A stretch of 64,000 nt of DNA from Rhizobium acidisoli (GCF_002531755.2 NZ_CP034998.1:496001-560000); one strand, 5' to 3'. Counted from the stretch's first letter, positions 45,172-54,558 are shown. Numbers and translations: made by a program. Notes: generated from the letters alone by a model not told the origin.

Positions 45172-45440
45172 TCCCTCTCGATTCCCTCTTCTCCCCTCGG
45201 GGAGAAGGTGCCCGTAGGGGGCCGGGAATGCCGGTCTTTCCGAATAAAACCGATGAGGGCTTCGACCGTTGCGCTCTTGTATCGACTGATTCAGGGCGGT
45301 GGCGCGCGGGGTTAGCGCTGGCGTGGCGGATAGGTTTTCCGTGAGGACGTGCCGTGCGGCCCCCTCATCCGCCTGCCGGCACCTTCTCCCCGCCGGGGAG
45401 AAGAGAATATGCCGCGGCCTCTCTTTTCCACGCGCCTCTT
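45172..45440. repeat. RIME-like element(s), copy 2 (disrupted)
   Basis: A left part (CCTCTTCTCCCCTCGGGGAGAAGGTGCCCG, about 45185-45215) and a right part starting CCCCCTCATCCGCCTGCC (45360) with CTTCTCCCCGCCGGGGAGAAG match the other RIME-like copies. About 140 bp of unrelated sequence separates them. They fill most of the 402-bp gap between atpF and rnhB; no gene is seen there. Confidence 0.65.
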
Positions 45441-45485
45441 TCGGTGCTCGTCCGGCTTCTCATTGCCTGGTTTTCTTTGGGCGAC

Positions 45486-46175
45486 CTAATCCGAAATCAG
45501 CTCGTCCATCTGAGGACCGTCCTCGACCTTGCGCAGCGGCCGAAAACTCATCCGGTGCAGGGAGCAGGGACCGAGCTTTTCGATGCCGGCGCGGTGCTGC
45601 GCCGTGCCGTAGCCGACATGGGCGGCAAAGCCGTAATCCGGAAATACGTGATGAGCCCGCGCCATCATTCGGTCACGTGTCACCTTGGCGACGATCGAGG
45701 CGGCGGCGATCGAGACCGAGCGGGCATCGCCCTTGACCACCGCCTGTCCGGGGCAGTCAAGGCCGGGCGGCACGTCGAGCCCGTCGGTCAGCACGTAGCT
45801 TGCCGGAATGGCGAGGCTGCAGATGGCGCGGCGCATGGCGTCGAGGCTCGCCTTGCGGATATCGGTCTCGTCGATCCGCGTCGAGCTGGATGAGGCGATC
45901 GAGACGGTGGCGGTCGCCAGGATTTGCACGAACAATTCCTCGCGCCGTTGCGCCGAAAGCTGCTTGGAATCGTTCAGCCCCTCCGGGATGCGCTTCGGAT
46001 CGAGGATGACGGCGGCAGCGACGACCGGCCCGGCCAGCGGCCCGCGGCCTGCCTCGTCGGCGCCGGCCACCGGCCAGTGGCCGGCCTTGCGGGCTTTGAG
46101 CTCCAGCCGGAAATCCGGCACCAAAGGAACCGCTTGGAACAGCTGGGGAGAATCGGGTGGTGTGCGAGGTTTCAT
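45486..46175 (-). CDS. rnhB: ribonuclease HII
   Basis: Cuts RNA in RNA-DNA hybrids and single ribonucleotides in DNA. 229 residues with the active-site segment [14 protein letters not shown] (Asp-Glu pair, about 39-40), NDSKQLS, a conserved Asp in VLTDGL and [14 protein letters not shown](VAK). Length is normal. Upstream lies a hairpin GTCCCCGA/TCGGGGAC (46213-46240), possibly in its leader. Start at 46175 gives [10 protein letters not shown]. Confidence 0.95.
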   Translation of the reverse strand: MKPRTPPDSPQLFQAVPLVPDFRLELKARKAGHWPVAGADEAGRGPLAGPVVAAAVILDPKRIPEGLNDSKQLSAQRREELFVQILATATVSIASSSSTRIDETDIRKASLDAMRRAICSLAIPASYVLTDGLDVPPGLDCPGQAVVKGDARSVSIAAASIVAKVTRDRMMARAHHVFPDYGFAAHVGYGTAQHRAGIEKLGPCSLHRMSFRPLRKVEDGPQMDELISD

Positions 46176-46339
46176 GCGGCTGAACCTCGCACGCCAACCC
46201 GATTGCCCGCAAGTCCCCGATCAGGGCGGCGGTCGGGGACCGGGTCCGGCGGATGGTGGCGGTCAGGGCCATCCGCGGGAATTGCGCTCGGGCTCGAAAA
46301 CAGGGCGGTTTTTCGATGGGGCCGATGCGCAAGCTTCAA

Positions 46340-46466
46340 GCAATTCCAGGAAAAGTGCTTTGCGGTTTTCCGTCCGGAATTGCGTAAACAGTCAAAAAGC
46401 AATTCCAGGAAAAGTGCGCCGCGGTTTTCCCCGGGCAAAGCGCAAAGCGCTTTTGCCAAGAATTGC
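46340..46466. repeat. two tandem GCAATTCC-type palindromic elements, the second carrying a nested hairpin
   Basis: Copy A: GCAATTCCAGGAAAAGTGC with GCGGTTTTCC...GGAATTGC (46340-46383). Copy B starts GCAATTCCAGGAAAAGTGC at 46399 and ends GAATTGC at 46466, with about 25 bp inserted (a GGCAAAGCGC / GCGCTTTTGCC hairpin) in its right half. Core GAAAAGTG...GCGGTTTTC is shared with the elements at 15339 and 29530. They sit between rnhB and the radical SAM gene; no gene lies in this 304-bp gap. Confidence 0.85.
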
Positions 46467-46479
46467 GTAAGAACAAAGC

Positions 46480-47637
46480 CTAGAGCAATGACAGCTGCAC
46501 GCCGCTGCCATCCGGCGGCACGAACAGGTCGTCGCGCAGCGGCATGCCGCGCCGTGTCAGGCCGAAACGTCGGGCGGCCATTTCAAAGCGCCGGGCGATC
46601 TGCCAGGCATAGGGACCAGCGCCCTTCATGCGCTTGCCGAAGTCGGCATCGTAATCCTTGCCGCCGCGCATCGAGCGCACCAGCGACATAACATGCCGGT
46701 AGCGATCGGGATAATGCTGCAGCAGCCAGTCGCGGAAGAGCGGGCTGACCTCGAGCGGCAGTCTCAGGATGACATAACTCGCCTCGGCGGCGCCGGCAGC
46801 CTTGGCCGATTCGAGGATGCGCTCCAGCTCGTGATCGTTCAGCGCCGGAATGAGCGGGGCGGCCATCACCGCCGTCTGGATACCTGCCTCCGACAGCGTG
46901 TGGATGGTCTCCAGCCGGCGCGGCGGCGTGGCGGCGCGCGGCTCCATCGTCCGGGCAAGCTTGCGGTCGAGCGTGGTGACCGAGATGCCGACGCGCACCA
47001 GGTTCTTCGCCGCCATCTCCTGCAGAATGTCGAGATCCCGCAGGATCATCGCAGACTTGGTGACGATCGATACCGGGTGGTTCGCCTTGTTCAAGACCTC
47101 GAGAATGCCGCGCATGATGCGCCATTCCTTTTCGATCGGCTGATAGGGGTCGGTATTGGTGCCGATCGCGATCGCCCGCACCTTGTAGCCCGGCTTGGCA
47201 AGCTCCCGCTCCAGCAGCTTTGCCGCATCCGGCTTGGCAAACAGCTTCGTCTCGAAATCGAGCCCCGCCGAAAGCCCCATATAGGCGTGCGTCGGCCGGG
47301 CGAAACAATAGATGCAGCCATGCTCGCAGCCGCGATAGGGGTTGATCGAGCGATCGAAGCCAATGTCAGGCGATTCGTTGCGGGTAATGGCCGTGCGCGG
47401 CTTCTCGATCTGCACGTCCGTCCTGAACGGCGGCAGCTCTTCCAGCGTCTGCCAGCCGTCATCGAAGGTCTCGCGCTGCAGCGCCTCGAACCTACCTGTC
47501 GGGTTCAATCCCGCCCCGCGCCCACGACGCCTATCGACCTCGATTCGCAGCCCGGAGGACACGATCATCGCATCGGCAATATCTGCCGTATTGGTAGGCG
47601 CAAATGCGGCCTGCCCTGCCAGGGACTGCTCTCTCAT
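46480..47637 (-). CDS. PA0069-type radical SAM protein (SplB-related)
   Basis: 385 residues. The iron-sulfur motif CxxxCxxC is intact in RGCEHGCIYCFAR, about residues 105-117, followed by the region AIAIGTNTDPYQP. Related to spore photoproduct lyase-like radical SAM proteins; substrate unknown. ATG 47637 follows GGGAGAATCCG; a TTG 18 bp upstream is in frame but has no site. It is divergent from the small glycosyltransferase-like gene. Confidence 0.88.
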   Translation of the reverse strand: MREQSLAGQAAFAPTNTADIADAMIVSSGLRIEVDRRRGRGAGLNPTGRFEALQRETFDDGWQTLEELPPFRTDVQIEKPRTAITRNESPDIGFDRSINPYRGCEHGCIYCFARPTHAYMGLSAGLDFETKLFAKPDAAKLLERELAKPGYKVRAIAIGTNTDPYQPIEKEWRIMRGILEVLNKANHPVSIVTKSAMILRDLDILQEMAAKNLVRVGISVTTLDRKLARTMEPRAATPPRRLETIHTLSEAGIQTAVMAAPLIPALNDHELERILESAKAAGAAEASYVILRLPLEVSPLFRDWLLQHYPDRYRHVMSLVRSMRGGKDYDADFGKRMKGAGPYAWQIARRFEMAARRFGLTRRGMPLRDDLFVPPDGSGVQLSLL

Positions 47638-47775
47638 CGGATTCTCCCGCGGCAAAAGCCATCGCTTCCGCCCGTTTTGATGATTAAATTCCTATCCGCA
47701 AAACAAGAACAATGCAAGAACAAAATGCGCAAAACGCCGCTGGCAATAATTTGTGCGGCGCATTATGAATGGGCA

Positions 47776-48294
47776 ATGTTGACGGTTGTTCTCGAATGTC
47801 AGGATCAGGAAACTGAGCTGGCCCAGACTTTATCGGTCTTGGTGGCAGGCGCGGTGGAGGGGCTCGTCAGCGATGTGGTCGTGCTCGATCACGGTTCGCG
47901 CGACGGCAGCTCACGGGTCGCCGACGCCGCCGGCTGCCGGTTTTATTCGCAGTGGGATATGAAGGACATCGTCCGCTCCGCCCGCGGCGAATGGCTGCTC
48001 TTCGTCGAGCCCGGCGCACGGCCTCAGGCCGGCTGGATCGACGAGATCGCCGAATATATGGCGCTGAACAAGCTGCCGGCGCGCTTCACCGCCTCGCGCG
48101 GCTACCGGCGCCCGTTTTTCCAGCGCCTCGGCCGCGCCGTGCCGCCGCTGGAGCTCGGTTTGCTGATGCCGAAGAGCGAGGCGCTCGCCGCCGCCAGGAG
48201 CGGCATGCGGCTGGCCGAATTCGTCAAGGAGAGGAAGCTTCGTAAACTCTCCAGCGAACTGATCCCCGCCTGGGTGGCGCGCGCCGCGCGGTAG
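47776..48294 (+). CDS. small glycosyltransferase family 2-like protein
   Basis: 172 residues, MLTVVLECQDQETELAQTL, then VVVLDHGSRDGSSRVADAAG, which resembles the nucleotide-sugar-binding start of a GT2 domain, but the protein is shorter than usual GT-A enzymes (over 220) and lacks a clear DxD motif, so activity is doubtful. The C-terminal half is basic (ERKLRKLSSELIPAW). ATG 47776 has only a weak ribosome-binding site; upstream in-frame ATGs add up to 34 residues. Confidence 0.65.
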   Translation: MLTVVLECQDQETELAQTLSVLVAGAVEGLVSDVVVLDHGSRDGSSRVADAAGCRFYSQWDMKDIVRSARGEWLLFVEPGARPQAGWIDEIAEYMALNKLPARFTASRGYRRPFFQRLGRAVPPLELGLLMPKSEALAAARSGMRLAEFVKERKLRKLSSELIPAWVARAAR

Positions 48295-48305
48295 GACACG
48301 AGAAA

Positions 48306-48447
48306 CTGCCCCTCACCCTAACCCTCTCCCCGTAAACGGGGCGAGGGGACTTGCCCTGCGAGACGTTGGAGAGGGACGGAGAGGTTGCGGCTACTCCCCT
48401 TCGCCCCGTTTACGGGGAGAAGGTGGCGGCAGCCGGATGAGGGGCAG
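48306..48447. repeat. RIME-like element, copy 3
   Basis: Outer arms CTGCCCCTCA (48306-48315) and TGAGGGGCAG (48438-48447) are perfect; inside lie CTCTCCCCGTAAACGGGG and CCCCGTTTACGGGGAG. The most intact copy in the window. The rest of the 339-bp gap to 48634 shows no gene. Confidence 0.85.
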
Positions 48448-48633
48448 CCAGCAGTGATCACGCGCTCACCATCGCACAAAGATGGCGCCCAATCGGATTT
48501 TGCGCTATAATTCCGCCATGGCGCCGTCGAAGCGCCTCGCTTCGCAACGGATGGCCATGAATGCCGGTGGACGGCAGAACAGGTCGGCGACAATCTCCTC
48601 TTCTGCCGGGTTCCCGGCGGAAGGAGGTGCGTC

Positions 48634-48948
48634 ATGGTACGCGATATGGCTTACGGCCTGCTGGCCGTCATATTGCCGACATTGGTGATCGCGCATCCGC
48701 ATTCGGCAGCATCACAGACGATGCTCAGTTGCGCAGGCCGATCCGAGGTCGTCAATTTCCTGGACAAGAACTTCGCTGAAAAGCTGACAGCGGTCGGACT
48801 GGTCAACGAGAACGCCGTTCTCGAGGTCTATGCCGCCGAAAGCGGCACCTGGACGCTCGTGGTCACGGATGTTCACGGCATAAGCTGCATTCTGCTGTCG
48901 GGTGACAGCTGGGAAACGATGCCCACTCTGCCGGGGCTTGCCACATAG
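48634..48948 (+). CDS. small secreted protein of unknown function
   Basis: 104 residues with a likely signal peptide (about 1-28, YGLLAVILPTLVIAHPHSAAS) and a mature part of about 76 residues beginning QTMLSCAGRSEVVNFL and containing GTWTLVVTD. The two mature cysteines (LSC and ISC) could form a disulfide. GGAGG lies ideally before the ATG (GAAGGAGGTGCGTC). No domain recognised; probably periplasmic. It lies alone between a RIME-like repeat and the convergent moaB gene. Confidence 0.7.
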   Translation: MVRDMAYGLLAVILPTLVIAHPHSAASQTMLSCAGRSEVVNFLDKNFAEKLTAVGLVNENAVLEVYAAESGTWTLVVTDVHGISCILLSGDSWETMPTLPGLAT

Positions 48949-48969
48949 CCAATGCCAGCGGCAAGCAGA

Positions 48970-49521
48970 CTATGTCTTGGCGCCGCGTTTCAGGTGTTCG
49001 TCCAGACGCGGCATGATCTCGACGAAATTGCAGGGCAGGCTGCGGTAGTCGAGCTGTGCTTTCAAAATGCCGTCCCAGGCATCCCGGCAGGCGCCGGGCG
49101 ACCCCGGCAGCGCGAAGATGAAGGTGGCGTTGGCAACGCCTGCCGTGGCGCGCGACTGGATCGTCGCCGTGCCGATCTTCTCGTAGGAGATCCGGTGGAA
49201 GATGGCGGAAAAGCCGTCCATGCGTTTTTCGAACAAAGGCTCCAGCGCCTCGGGCGTCACATCGCGGCCGGTAAAGCCGGTGCCGCCAGTGGTGATGACG
49301 ACGTCGATCTCATCTAGCTCGGTCCAGGCCTTCACCCGGGCGGCGATTTTCTCGCGATCATCGGGCACGATCGCCCGGTCGACCAGCCGGTGGCCCGCCT
49401 CGGTGATTCGCGCCGCCAGCGTGTCGCCTGACTTGTCCGTTTCCGGCGTGCGCGTATCCGAGACGGTGAGAACCGCAATGCCGACGGCGATGAAGGGCCG
49501 CTTGTCGTCCAGACCTGCCAT
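48970..49521 (-). CDS. moaB: molybdenum cofactor biosynthesis protein MoaB
   Basis: MPT adenylyltransferase-type protein (MogA/MoaB fold), 183 residues, with TTGGTGFTGRDVTPEA (about 79-94) and FALPGSPGACRDAW. Starts at ATG 49521, which shares one base with the ispE stop (TGATG); GTG 49524 is an alternative. Last gene of the TPR-ispE-moaB run on the minus strand. The link between molybdopterin and isoprenoid genes is probably just operon packing. Confidence 0.93.
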   Translation of the reverse strand: MAGLDDKRPFIAVGIAVLTVSDTRTPETDKSGDTLAARITEAGHRLVDRAIVPDDREKIAARVKAWTELDEIDVVITTGGTGFTGRDVTPEALEPLFEKRMDGFSAIFHRISYEKIGTATIQSRATAGVANATFIFALPGSPGACRDAWDGILKAQLDYRSLPCNFVEIMPRLDEHLKRGAKT

Positions 49522-50417
49522 CACATGCCTCCCGAAACCGTTTCCGTCGCCTGGAAATACCAGTCGGGCCGCTCGCCGTGAAGGGCTGCCGCCGCCTCTT
49601 GCGCCTCAGCCATGCTCGCAAAGATCCCGAAACAGGTGGCGCCGGAGCCGGACATGCGGGTCAAAAGCGCGCCGCGGGCCTGCAGCATCGCCGAGATGAC
49701 CGCAATCTCGGGCACCAGCTGGCGCGCCGGCGGTTCCAGGTCATTGCGGGCGGCATCGATCACTGCCAGCCAGCCGGCACTCCCGGATAGACCGGGCGCC
49801 AGGCTCAGGGCCGGATTGTTCTTCGTTGTCAGCCGACGGAACACCTCGGGCGTCGACATACCCTTCAGCGGATTGGCAAGCACCATGGCAAAGGCCGGCA
49901 GATCAGCCACGGCCTCGATCTCCTCACCGATGCCGCGGGCAATCAGTGGCCGGCTTTCAAGGCACATCGGCACGTCGGCGCCGAGCTTCAGCGCCAGACT
50001 GGCAAGCGCCTCCACCGGCAGGCTCATGCCCCAGAGCCGCATCAGCCCGCGCAGCGCCGCGGCCGCATCGGCCGAGCCGCCGCCGATGCCGGAGGCAACA
50101 GGCAGGTTCTTTTGCAGGTGGATATGGACGGGGAAGGCGAGGGCGCCGAACTGCTCGCGCAGGAGATCGCGCGCCCGCAGCACCAGATTGGTGCCGCCGT
50201 CGCCGGCCAGCATCTCGCCGAAGCGACCCGACAGGGTGAAGGCGTCGGTCTGGGCAGGCAGGAAGCCCAGCCGGTCGCCGCAATCGGCAAAGGTCACCAG
50301 CATGTCGAGCAGATGATAGCCATCTGCCCGCTGGCCTGTCACATGCAAAGCGAGATTGATCTTTGCGCGCGCCTCTTCGGTGACGCCGAAAGCCTCGGCC
50401 AGGCCCGCTTCAGGCAT
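49521..50417 (-). CDS. ispE: 4-diphosphocytidyl-2-C-methyl-D-erythritol kinase
   Basis: GHMP kinase of the MEP isoprenoid pathway. 298 residues with ARAKINLALHVTGQRADGYH (about 16-35), the glycine-rich phosphate loop PVASGIGGGSADAAAALRG (about 106-124) and the C-terminal motif MSGSGATCFG. Length is normal. It starts 12 bp after the TPR gene. A polyprenyl diphosphate synthase gene lies further upstream on the same strand. Confidence 0.95.
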   Translation of the reverse strand: MPEAGLAEAFGVTEEARAKINLALHVTGQRADGYHLLDMLVTFADCGDRLGFLPAQTDAFTLSGRFGEMLAGDGGTNLVLRARDLLREQFGALAFPVHIHLQKNLPVASGIGGGSADAAAALRGLMRLWGMSLPVEALASLALKLGADVPMCLESRPLIARGIGEEIEAVADLPAFAMVLANPLKGMSTPEVFRRLTTKNNPALSLAPGLSGSAGWLAVIDAARNDLEPPARQLVPEIAVISAMLQARGALLTRMSGSGATCFGIFASMAEAQEAAAALHGERPDWYFQATETVSGGM

Positions 50418-50429
50418 GTTTGTCGTCCG

Positions 50430-52262
50430 TCAGGATTTCTTGTCGACCGGCGGCGGCGTGACCGGGGCCGGATCCGGCTGCTTCTTGTCGGCCGCCTTGG
50501 CATCGTCGCTGACGGCAGGCAGGCCATTGGCGACCTTGTCCTTGATCTTCGGGATCTCGGCGGCTTCCGGCTCGGAGGCGAGCGCCCGGTTCCACTGATA
50601 GACGGCCTCGAGCTTGCGGCCGACGCGCCAGTAGGCGTCACCGAGATGGTCGTTGATCGTCGCGTCGCCAGCCTTGATCTGGGCTGCCCGTTCCAATTCG
50701 TCGACGGCATCGTCGAAGCGGTTGAGGCGGAAATAGGCCCAGCCGAGCGAATCGATGATGTAGCCGTCGTCGGGGCGAAGGTCGACGGCCTTCTTGATCA
50801 TGCCGAGACCTTCATCGAGGTTGCGGTTCATGTCGATCCAGGAATAGCCGAGATAGTTCAGTACCTGCGGCTGGTCGGGATTGAGCTCAAGGGCCTTGCG
50901 GAAATTCGGTTCCGCCTGGTCCCACTTCTTCAGCCGCTCATAGGCGATGCCGCGCTGGAAGAAGACGCTCCAGTTGGCGCGGCCGGGAATGGGGCCGATC
51001 GCGTCGACTGCCTTGTCGTAATTGGCGGCCATCGCCTCGTAGTCCTTGGCGTCGGAGAGCACGCTGCCATAGGCGAGGTAGCTGCGGATATCCTTCGGGT
51101 CGGAGGCGATCAGCGCCTGCAGGTGCTTGCGCGCCTCGTCCACCTTGCCGCCCTGGGCAAGGGCAAGGCCGAGCTGCAGCTCGGAGATGCGCCGCATCGG
51201 CGAATTCTCCGGCACCTTCTTGTAGAGAGCAATGGCGCGATCCATCTGGTTCTGCTTCTCGGCGATGCCGCCGAGCAGCACCAGCGTATCGGCGCTGTTG
51301 GGGTCGAGCGCATTGGCGGTCTGCAGGTAAAGCGAGACGATATCTTCGGCGCCGTCGCGGTTCAGCGCACCGCCAACCGAAAACAGCACGCCGGCAGCGC
51401 CTTCTTCGGCCGTCTTGACCTGCTGCTCCTGCTTCTCGTCTTTTTCGATACTGTCGCGCAGCGCGTTCAGCGGCGCGTAATTCGGCAGCAGGTTGTCGCC
51501 GACGGAAACGGCGTCGAGCGCCTTCTGCTTATTGCCTTGTGTCGCTTCGAGACGGGCTAGCGCCATCACTGCGCGCATGAAGGTATCGGGTGCGGTCGCA
51601 CCTCCCTCCTTGTCGAGCACGGCGTCGTTCAGATGCTTGCGGGCGGATTTTACGTCACCGGTGGCGATGGCGATCGCGCCGGCATTGTAATTCTGGAAGA
51701 TGCGGACCCAGTCCGGCCCCTTCATCTTCTCGACCATGGCGAGCGCTTCCTTGCCGCGGCCGGCGCCGACGCGGGCCCAGGCGAGCAGCAGGTCGTTCAT
51801 CATCCGGTCGAGATCGTTCGGCCCGTTATATTTAAGGATGCTCTCGGCGGTCTTGTAATCATCGCGGCGCACGGCATCCATGCCGCGCACGATCGTGGTG
51901 ATGCGCTCGACGGAGGGATCGCCCTTCAGGTCGTTGGCGTATTTGACGCCGTCCTTGATGTCGCCATTGAGCAGCAGCGAGATCATCAGCCGCTGGCGGA
52001 TCTCGGGATTGCCGGGCTCGATCTGCAGCGCCTTCTTGTAGAGTTCGATCGCCGTCTCGTAGTCATGATCGACATCGGCCGTGCGCGCCGCAAGGAAGGC
52101 GCCGGAGAAGGTGGTAACGCTATCGGCATCGAAGCTATCGGTCTTCGCCACATCGCTCGGCTTGGCCGCATCCTCGGCATTCGCGCCGCCGACACCGCCC
52201 AGCGAAAGGACAGCGGCAAGCGCTGCGCTCGTAAGAAGACGGATGGCAATTCTCTGCCGCAT
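50430..52262 (-). CDS. secreted/periplasmic tetratricopeptide-repeat protein
   Basis: 610 residues. A Sec signal peptide (MRQRIAIRLLTSAALAAVLSLGGVGGANA) precedes many TPR units throughout, for example YLGYSWIDMNRNLDEGLGMI and LGWAYFRLNRFDDAVDELERA near 470-540. It ends with a Pro/Asp/Lys-rich tail. Such proteins scaffold envelope complexes; the exact role is unknown. ATG 52262 follows AAAGGTTTCC; the frame stays open upstream to 52325. 12 bp separate it from ispE. Confidence 0.85.
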   Translation of the reverse strand: MRQRIAIRLLTSAALAAVLSLGGVGGANAEDAAKPSDVAKTDSFDADSVTTFSGAFLAARTADVDHDYETAIELYKKALQIEPGNPEIRQRLMISLLLNGDIKDGVKYANDLKGDPSVERITTIVRGMDAVRRDDYKTAESILKYNGPNDLDRMMNDLLLAWARVGAGRGKEALAMVEKMKGPDWVRIFQNYNAGAIAIATGDVKSARKHLNDAVLDKEGGATAPDTFMRAVMALARLEATQGNKQKALDAVSVGDNLLPNYAPLNALRDSIEKDEKQEQQVKTAEEGAAGVLFSVGGALNRDGAEDIVSLYLQTANALDPNSADTLVLLGGIAEKQNQMDRAIALYKKVPENSPMRRISELQLGLALAQGGKVDEARKHLQALIASDPKDIRSYLAYGSVLSDAKDYEAMAANYDKAVDAIGPIPGRANWSVFFQRGIAYERLKKWDQAEPNFRKALELNPDQPQVLNYLGYSWIDMNRNLDEGLGMIKKAVDLRPDDGYIIDSLGWAYFRLNRFDDAVDELERAAQIKAGDATINDHLGDAYWRVGRKLEAVYQWNRALASEPEAAEIPKIKDKVANGLPAVSDDAKAADKKQPDPAPVTPPPVDKKS

Positions 52263-52395
52263 TAGGAAACCTTTCTTCGACAGCGTCCCGACAATGGTGC
52301 CGGTCGCGAAACCAGTTGTGTTCACTGATTCATAACAGGATGGCTTTTTTGAAGCGGCGCCGCAAGAAATTCAGCCTGAGATCAAGGACGTTTGA

Positions 52396-53412
52396 TCAAT
52401 TGACGCGCTCGATGCAGAAGTCGATCACTTCCATCAGGGAGGATTTCCAGACCGTATCGGGCAGCGGCGCCAGTGCGTCCCGTGCGATCGTGCCGTAATG
52501 GACCGCCCGGCCGATCGTGTCGGCGAGCGTGCCGTATTTGGTGATCAGCCCGAGTGCTTTTTCGAGGTTGGCGTCGGTGCTGTTGCCGGCTTCGATCGCA
52601 TCGCGCCAGAAGGCGCGCTCGTCCTCGGTGCCGCGGCGATAGGCGAGAATGACCGGCAGGGTGATCTTGCCCTCGCGGAAATCGTCGCCGACATTCTTGC
52701 CGAGATCGGCCGCCTTGCCGCCGTAATCGAGCGCATCGTCGACCAGCTGGAAGGCGAGCCCCAGATTCATGCCGTAGGATTTCAGCGCGTTGCGGCCGGA
52801 TTTGCCGGCCTCGGCGACGATCGGCCCGACTTCGGCGGCGGCGGCAAACAGCGCCGCCGTCTTGGCGCGGATGACCGAGAGATAATCGTCCTCCGTCGTC
52901 TCCATGTTCTTGGCGACGGAAAGCTGCAGCACCTCGCCTTCGGCAATGATGCAGGCGGCGGAAGACAGGACGTCGAGCGCATCGAGCGAGCCGACATCGA
53001 CCATCATGCGGAAGGCCTGGCCGAGCAGGAAGTCGCCGACCAGCACGCTTGCCTGGTTGCCCCAGATCATCCGCGCTGTCGATTTGCCGCGGCGCAGGTC
53101 GCTTTCGTCGACGACATCGTCATGCAGCAGCGTTGCTGTGTGCATGAACTCGACCGAGGTGGCGAGCTTGACGTGGTTTTCGCCCCGGTAGTCGAACAGC
53201 GAGGCGGCCGCCAGCGTCAGCATCGGCCGCAGCCGCTTGCCGCCGGACGAGATCAGATGGTTCGCCACTTCGGGGATCATCTGCACGTCGGAGCCGGCCT
53301 TGGACAGAATGAGCTGGTTCACCCGCTCCATATCCGCCCTGGTGAGATCGACCAATGGCTTGATGGATGCCAGTTTGTTTTTGCTTTCTTCAAGCGGTAT
53401 GACCACGCCCAA
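52396..53412 (-). CDS. ispB: polyprenyl (octaprenyl-type) diphosphate synthase
   Basis: Builds the ubiquinone side chain from FPP and IPP. The 338-residue product has the two aspartate-rich motifs DDVVD (first, after LLH) and DDALD (second) and the RRGKSTARM region. The start is TTG 53412, with AGGAG 9 bp upstream, giving MGVVIPLEESKNKLAS and the normal length; the frame extends another 62 unsupported codons upstream. It is divergent from DUF2007. Chain length (decaprenyl in many rhizobia) cannot be read from sequence. Confidence 0.92.
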   Translation of the reverse strand: MGVVIPLEESKNKLASIKPLVDLTRADMERVNQLILSKAGSDVQMIPEVANHLISSGGKRLRPMLTLAAASLFDYRGENHVKLATSVEFMHTATLLHDDVVDESDLRRGKSTARMIWGNQASVLVGDFLLGQAFRMMVDVGSLDALDVLSSAACIIAEGEVLQLSVAKNMETTEDDYLSVIRAKTAALFAAAAEVGPIVAEAGKSGRNALKSYGMNLGLAFQLVDDALDYGGKAADLGKNVGDDFREGKITLPVILAYRRGTEDERAFWRDAIEAGNSTDANLEKALGLITKYGTLADTIGRAVHYGTIARDALAPLPDTVWKSSLMEVIDFCIERVN

Positions 53413-53520
53413 CGACCCGGACTCCTGTTCATTCTTTGCATCTGACAATAGAAAGGGGCGATGGACGCGGCAAGGGGTGAATTGTCGCGCAAGGCGAAAT
53501 TGGAAGGAAAACGACGGCAA

Positions 53521-53748
53521 ATGCATGAACTTATCCGCGCCAACGACGCCGTCCTGCTCTCCTTTGCCGAGAGCTTGATGAAGGATGCCGGAATTCACTG
53601 CTTCATCGCCGATCAGGGCATGAGTGTGCTGGAAGGTTCGCTCGGCATGCTGCCGCGCCGCCTGCTGGTCGATGAGGAGATGGCCGATCAGGCCCGCCGC
53701 ATCCTGATCGACGCCGGCCTCGGCGACGAATTGCGCGACAGGACGTGA
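53521..53748 (+). CDS. DUF2007 domain protein
   Basis: 75 residues starting MHELIRANDAVLLSFAESLM, with ADQGMSVLEGSLGMLPRRLLV typical of DUF2007 putative signal-transducing proteins (related to the PII-like ferredoxin fold). Function unknown; cytoplasmic. ATG 53521 follows GGAAGGAAAAC; an earlier frame from 53461 is unsupported. It lies 7 bp before the methyltransferase gene. Confidence 0.85.
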   Translation: MHELIRANDAVLLSFAESLMKDAGIHCFIADQGMSVLEGSLGMLPRRLLVDEEMADQARRILIDAGLGDELRDRT

Positions 53749-53755
53749 GGGAGGG

Positions 53756-54532
53756 ATGACCGGGGAGCCCGCCCAAACCGTCGATGCCTTCCATCGCGGC
53801 GCCTTCCATGTGGTGCAGCCGAGCGGCAGGGGTCATCGCTCCGGCATGGATGCGATGCTGCTTGCCGCCCTTGTTGCCGACGACCGTCCGATCCGGGTCG
53901 CCGATCTCGGCGCCGGCGCCGGTGCAGCCGGCCTTGCCGTCGCCTCGCGGCTTGCCAAGGCGGAGGTGGTGCTGTTCGAGCGCTCGGCCGAAATGGCCGA
54001 CTATGCCCGCCGCAGCATCCTCCTGCCCGAAAACGCCTATCTCGCGGCCCGCGTCGGCCTCGTCGAAGCCGATGTGACGCTGACCGCCAAGGCGCGCAAC
54101 GATGCCGGCCTCATCGATGAGAGTTTCCACCACGTCATCATGAACCCGCCCTTCAACCATGTGGGCGATCGGCGCACGCCGGATGCGTTGAAGGCCGAAG
54201 CCCATGCGATGACCGACGGCCTGTTGGAAAGCTGGATCCGCACGGCGGGTGCGATCATGATCCCGGGCGGGCAATTGTCGCTGATCGCCAGACCCGAATC
54301 GATCGCTGAGATCGTTGCCGCCTGCGGCCGGCGCTTCGGCGGCATCGAGATCACCGCCATCCATCCGCGCACGGGTGAAAACGCCGTGCGTATCCTGGTG
54401 ACTGCTATCAAGGGCTCGCGGGCGCGGCTGTCGCTGCGCGCGCCCTTGATCATGCACGAAGAGGGGAGCCACAAGTTCTCCCCTCTCGTCGATGATTTCA
54501 ACAATGGCCGGGCGGCCTATGCCCGGCTTTAG
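53756..54532 (+). CDS. TrmN6-like SAM-dependent methyltransferase (tRNA1(Val) A37 N6-MTase type)
   Basis: 258-residue Rossmann methyltransferase with SAM motif VADLGAGAGAAGLAVA (about 48-63) and the N6-adenine methyltransferase motif NPPF (about 129-132, VIMNPPFNHV). This matches TrmN6/YfiC, which modifies A37 of tRNA-Val. Substrate is inferred from family. Paired with DUF2007, as in other Rhizobiales. Confidence 0.87.
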   Translation: MTGEPAQTVDAFHRGAFHVVQPSGRGHRSGMDAMLLAALVADDRPIRVADLGAGAGAAGLAVASRLAKAEVVLFERSAEMADYARRSILLPENAYLAARVGLVEADVTLTAKARNDAGLIDESFHHVIMNPPFNHVGDRRTPDALKAEAHAMTDGLLESWIRTAGAIMIPGGQLSLIARPESIAEIVAACGRRFGGIEITAIHPRTGENAVRILVTAIKGSRARLSLRAPLIMHEEGSHKFSPLVDDFNNGRAAYARL

Positions 54533-54558
54533 GCCGGTTCAGTTTCCGCGCGATTGCT

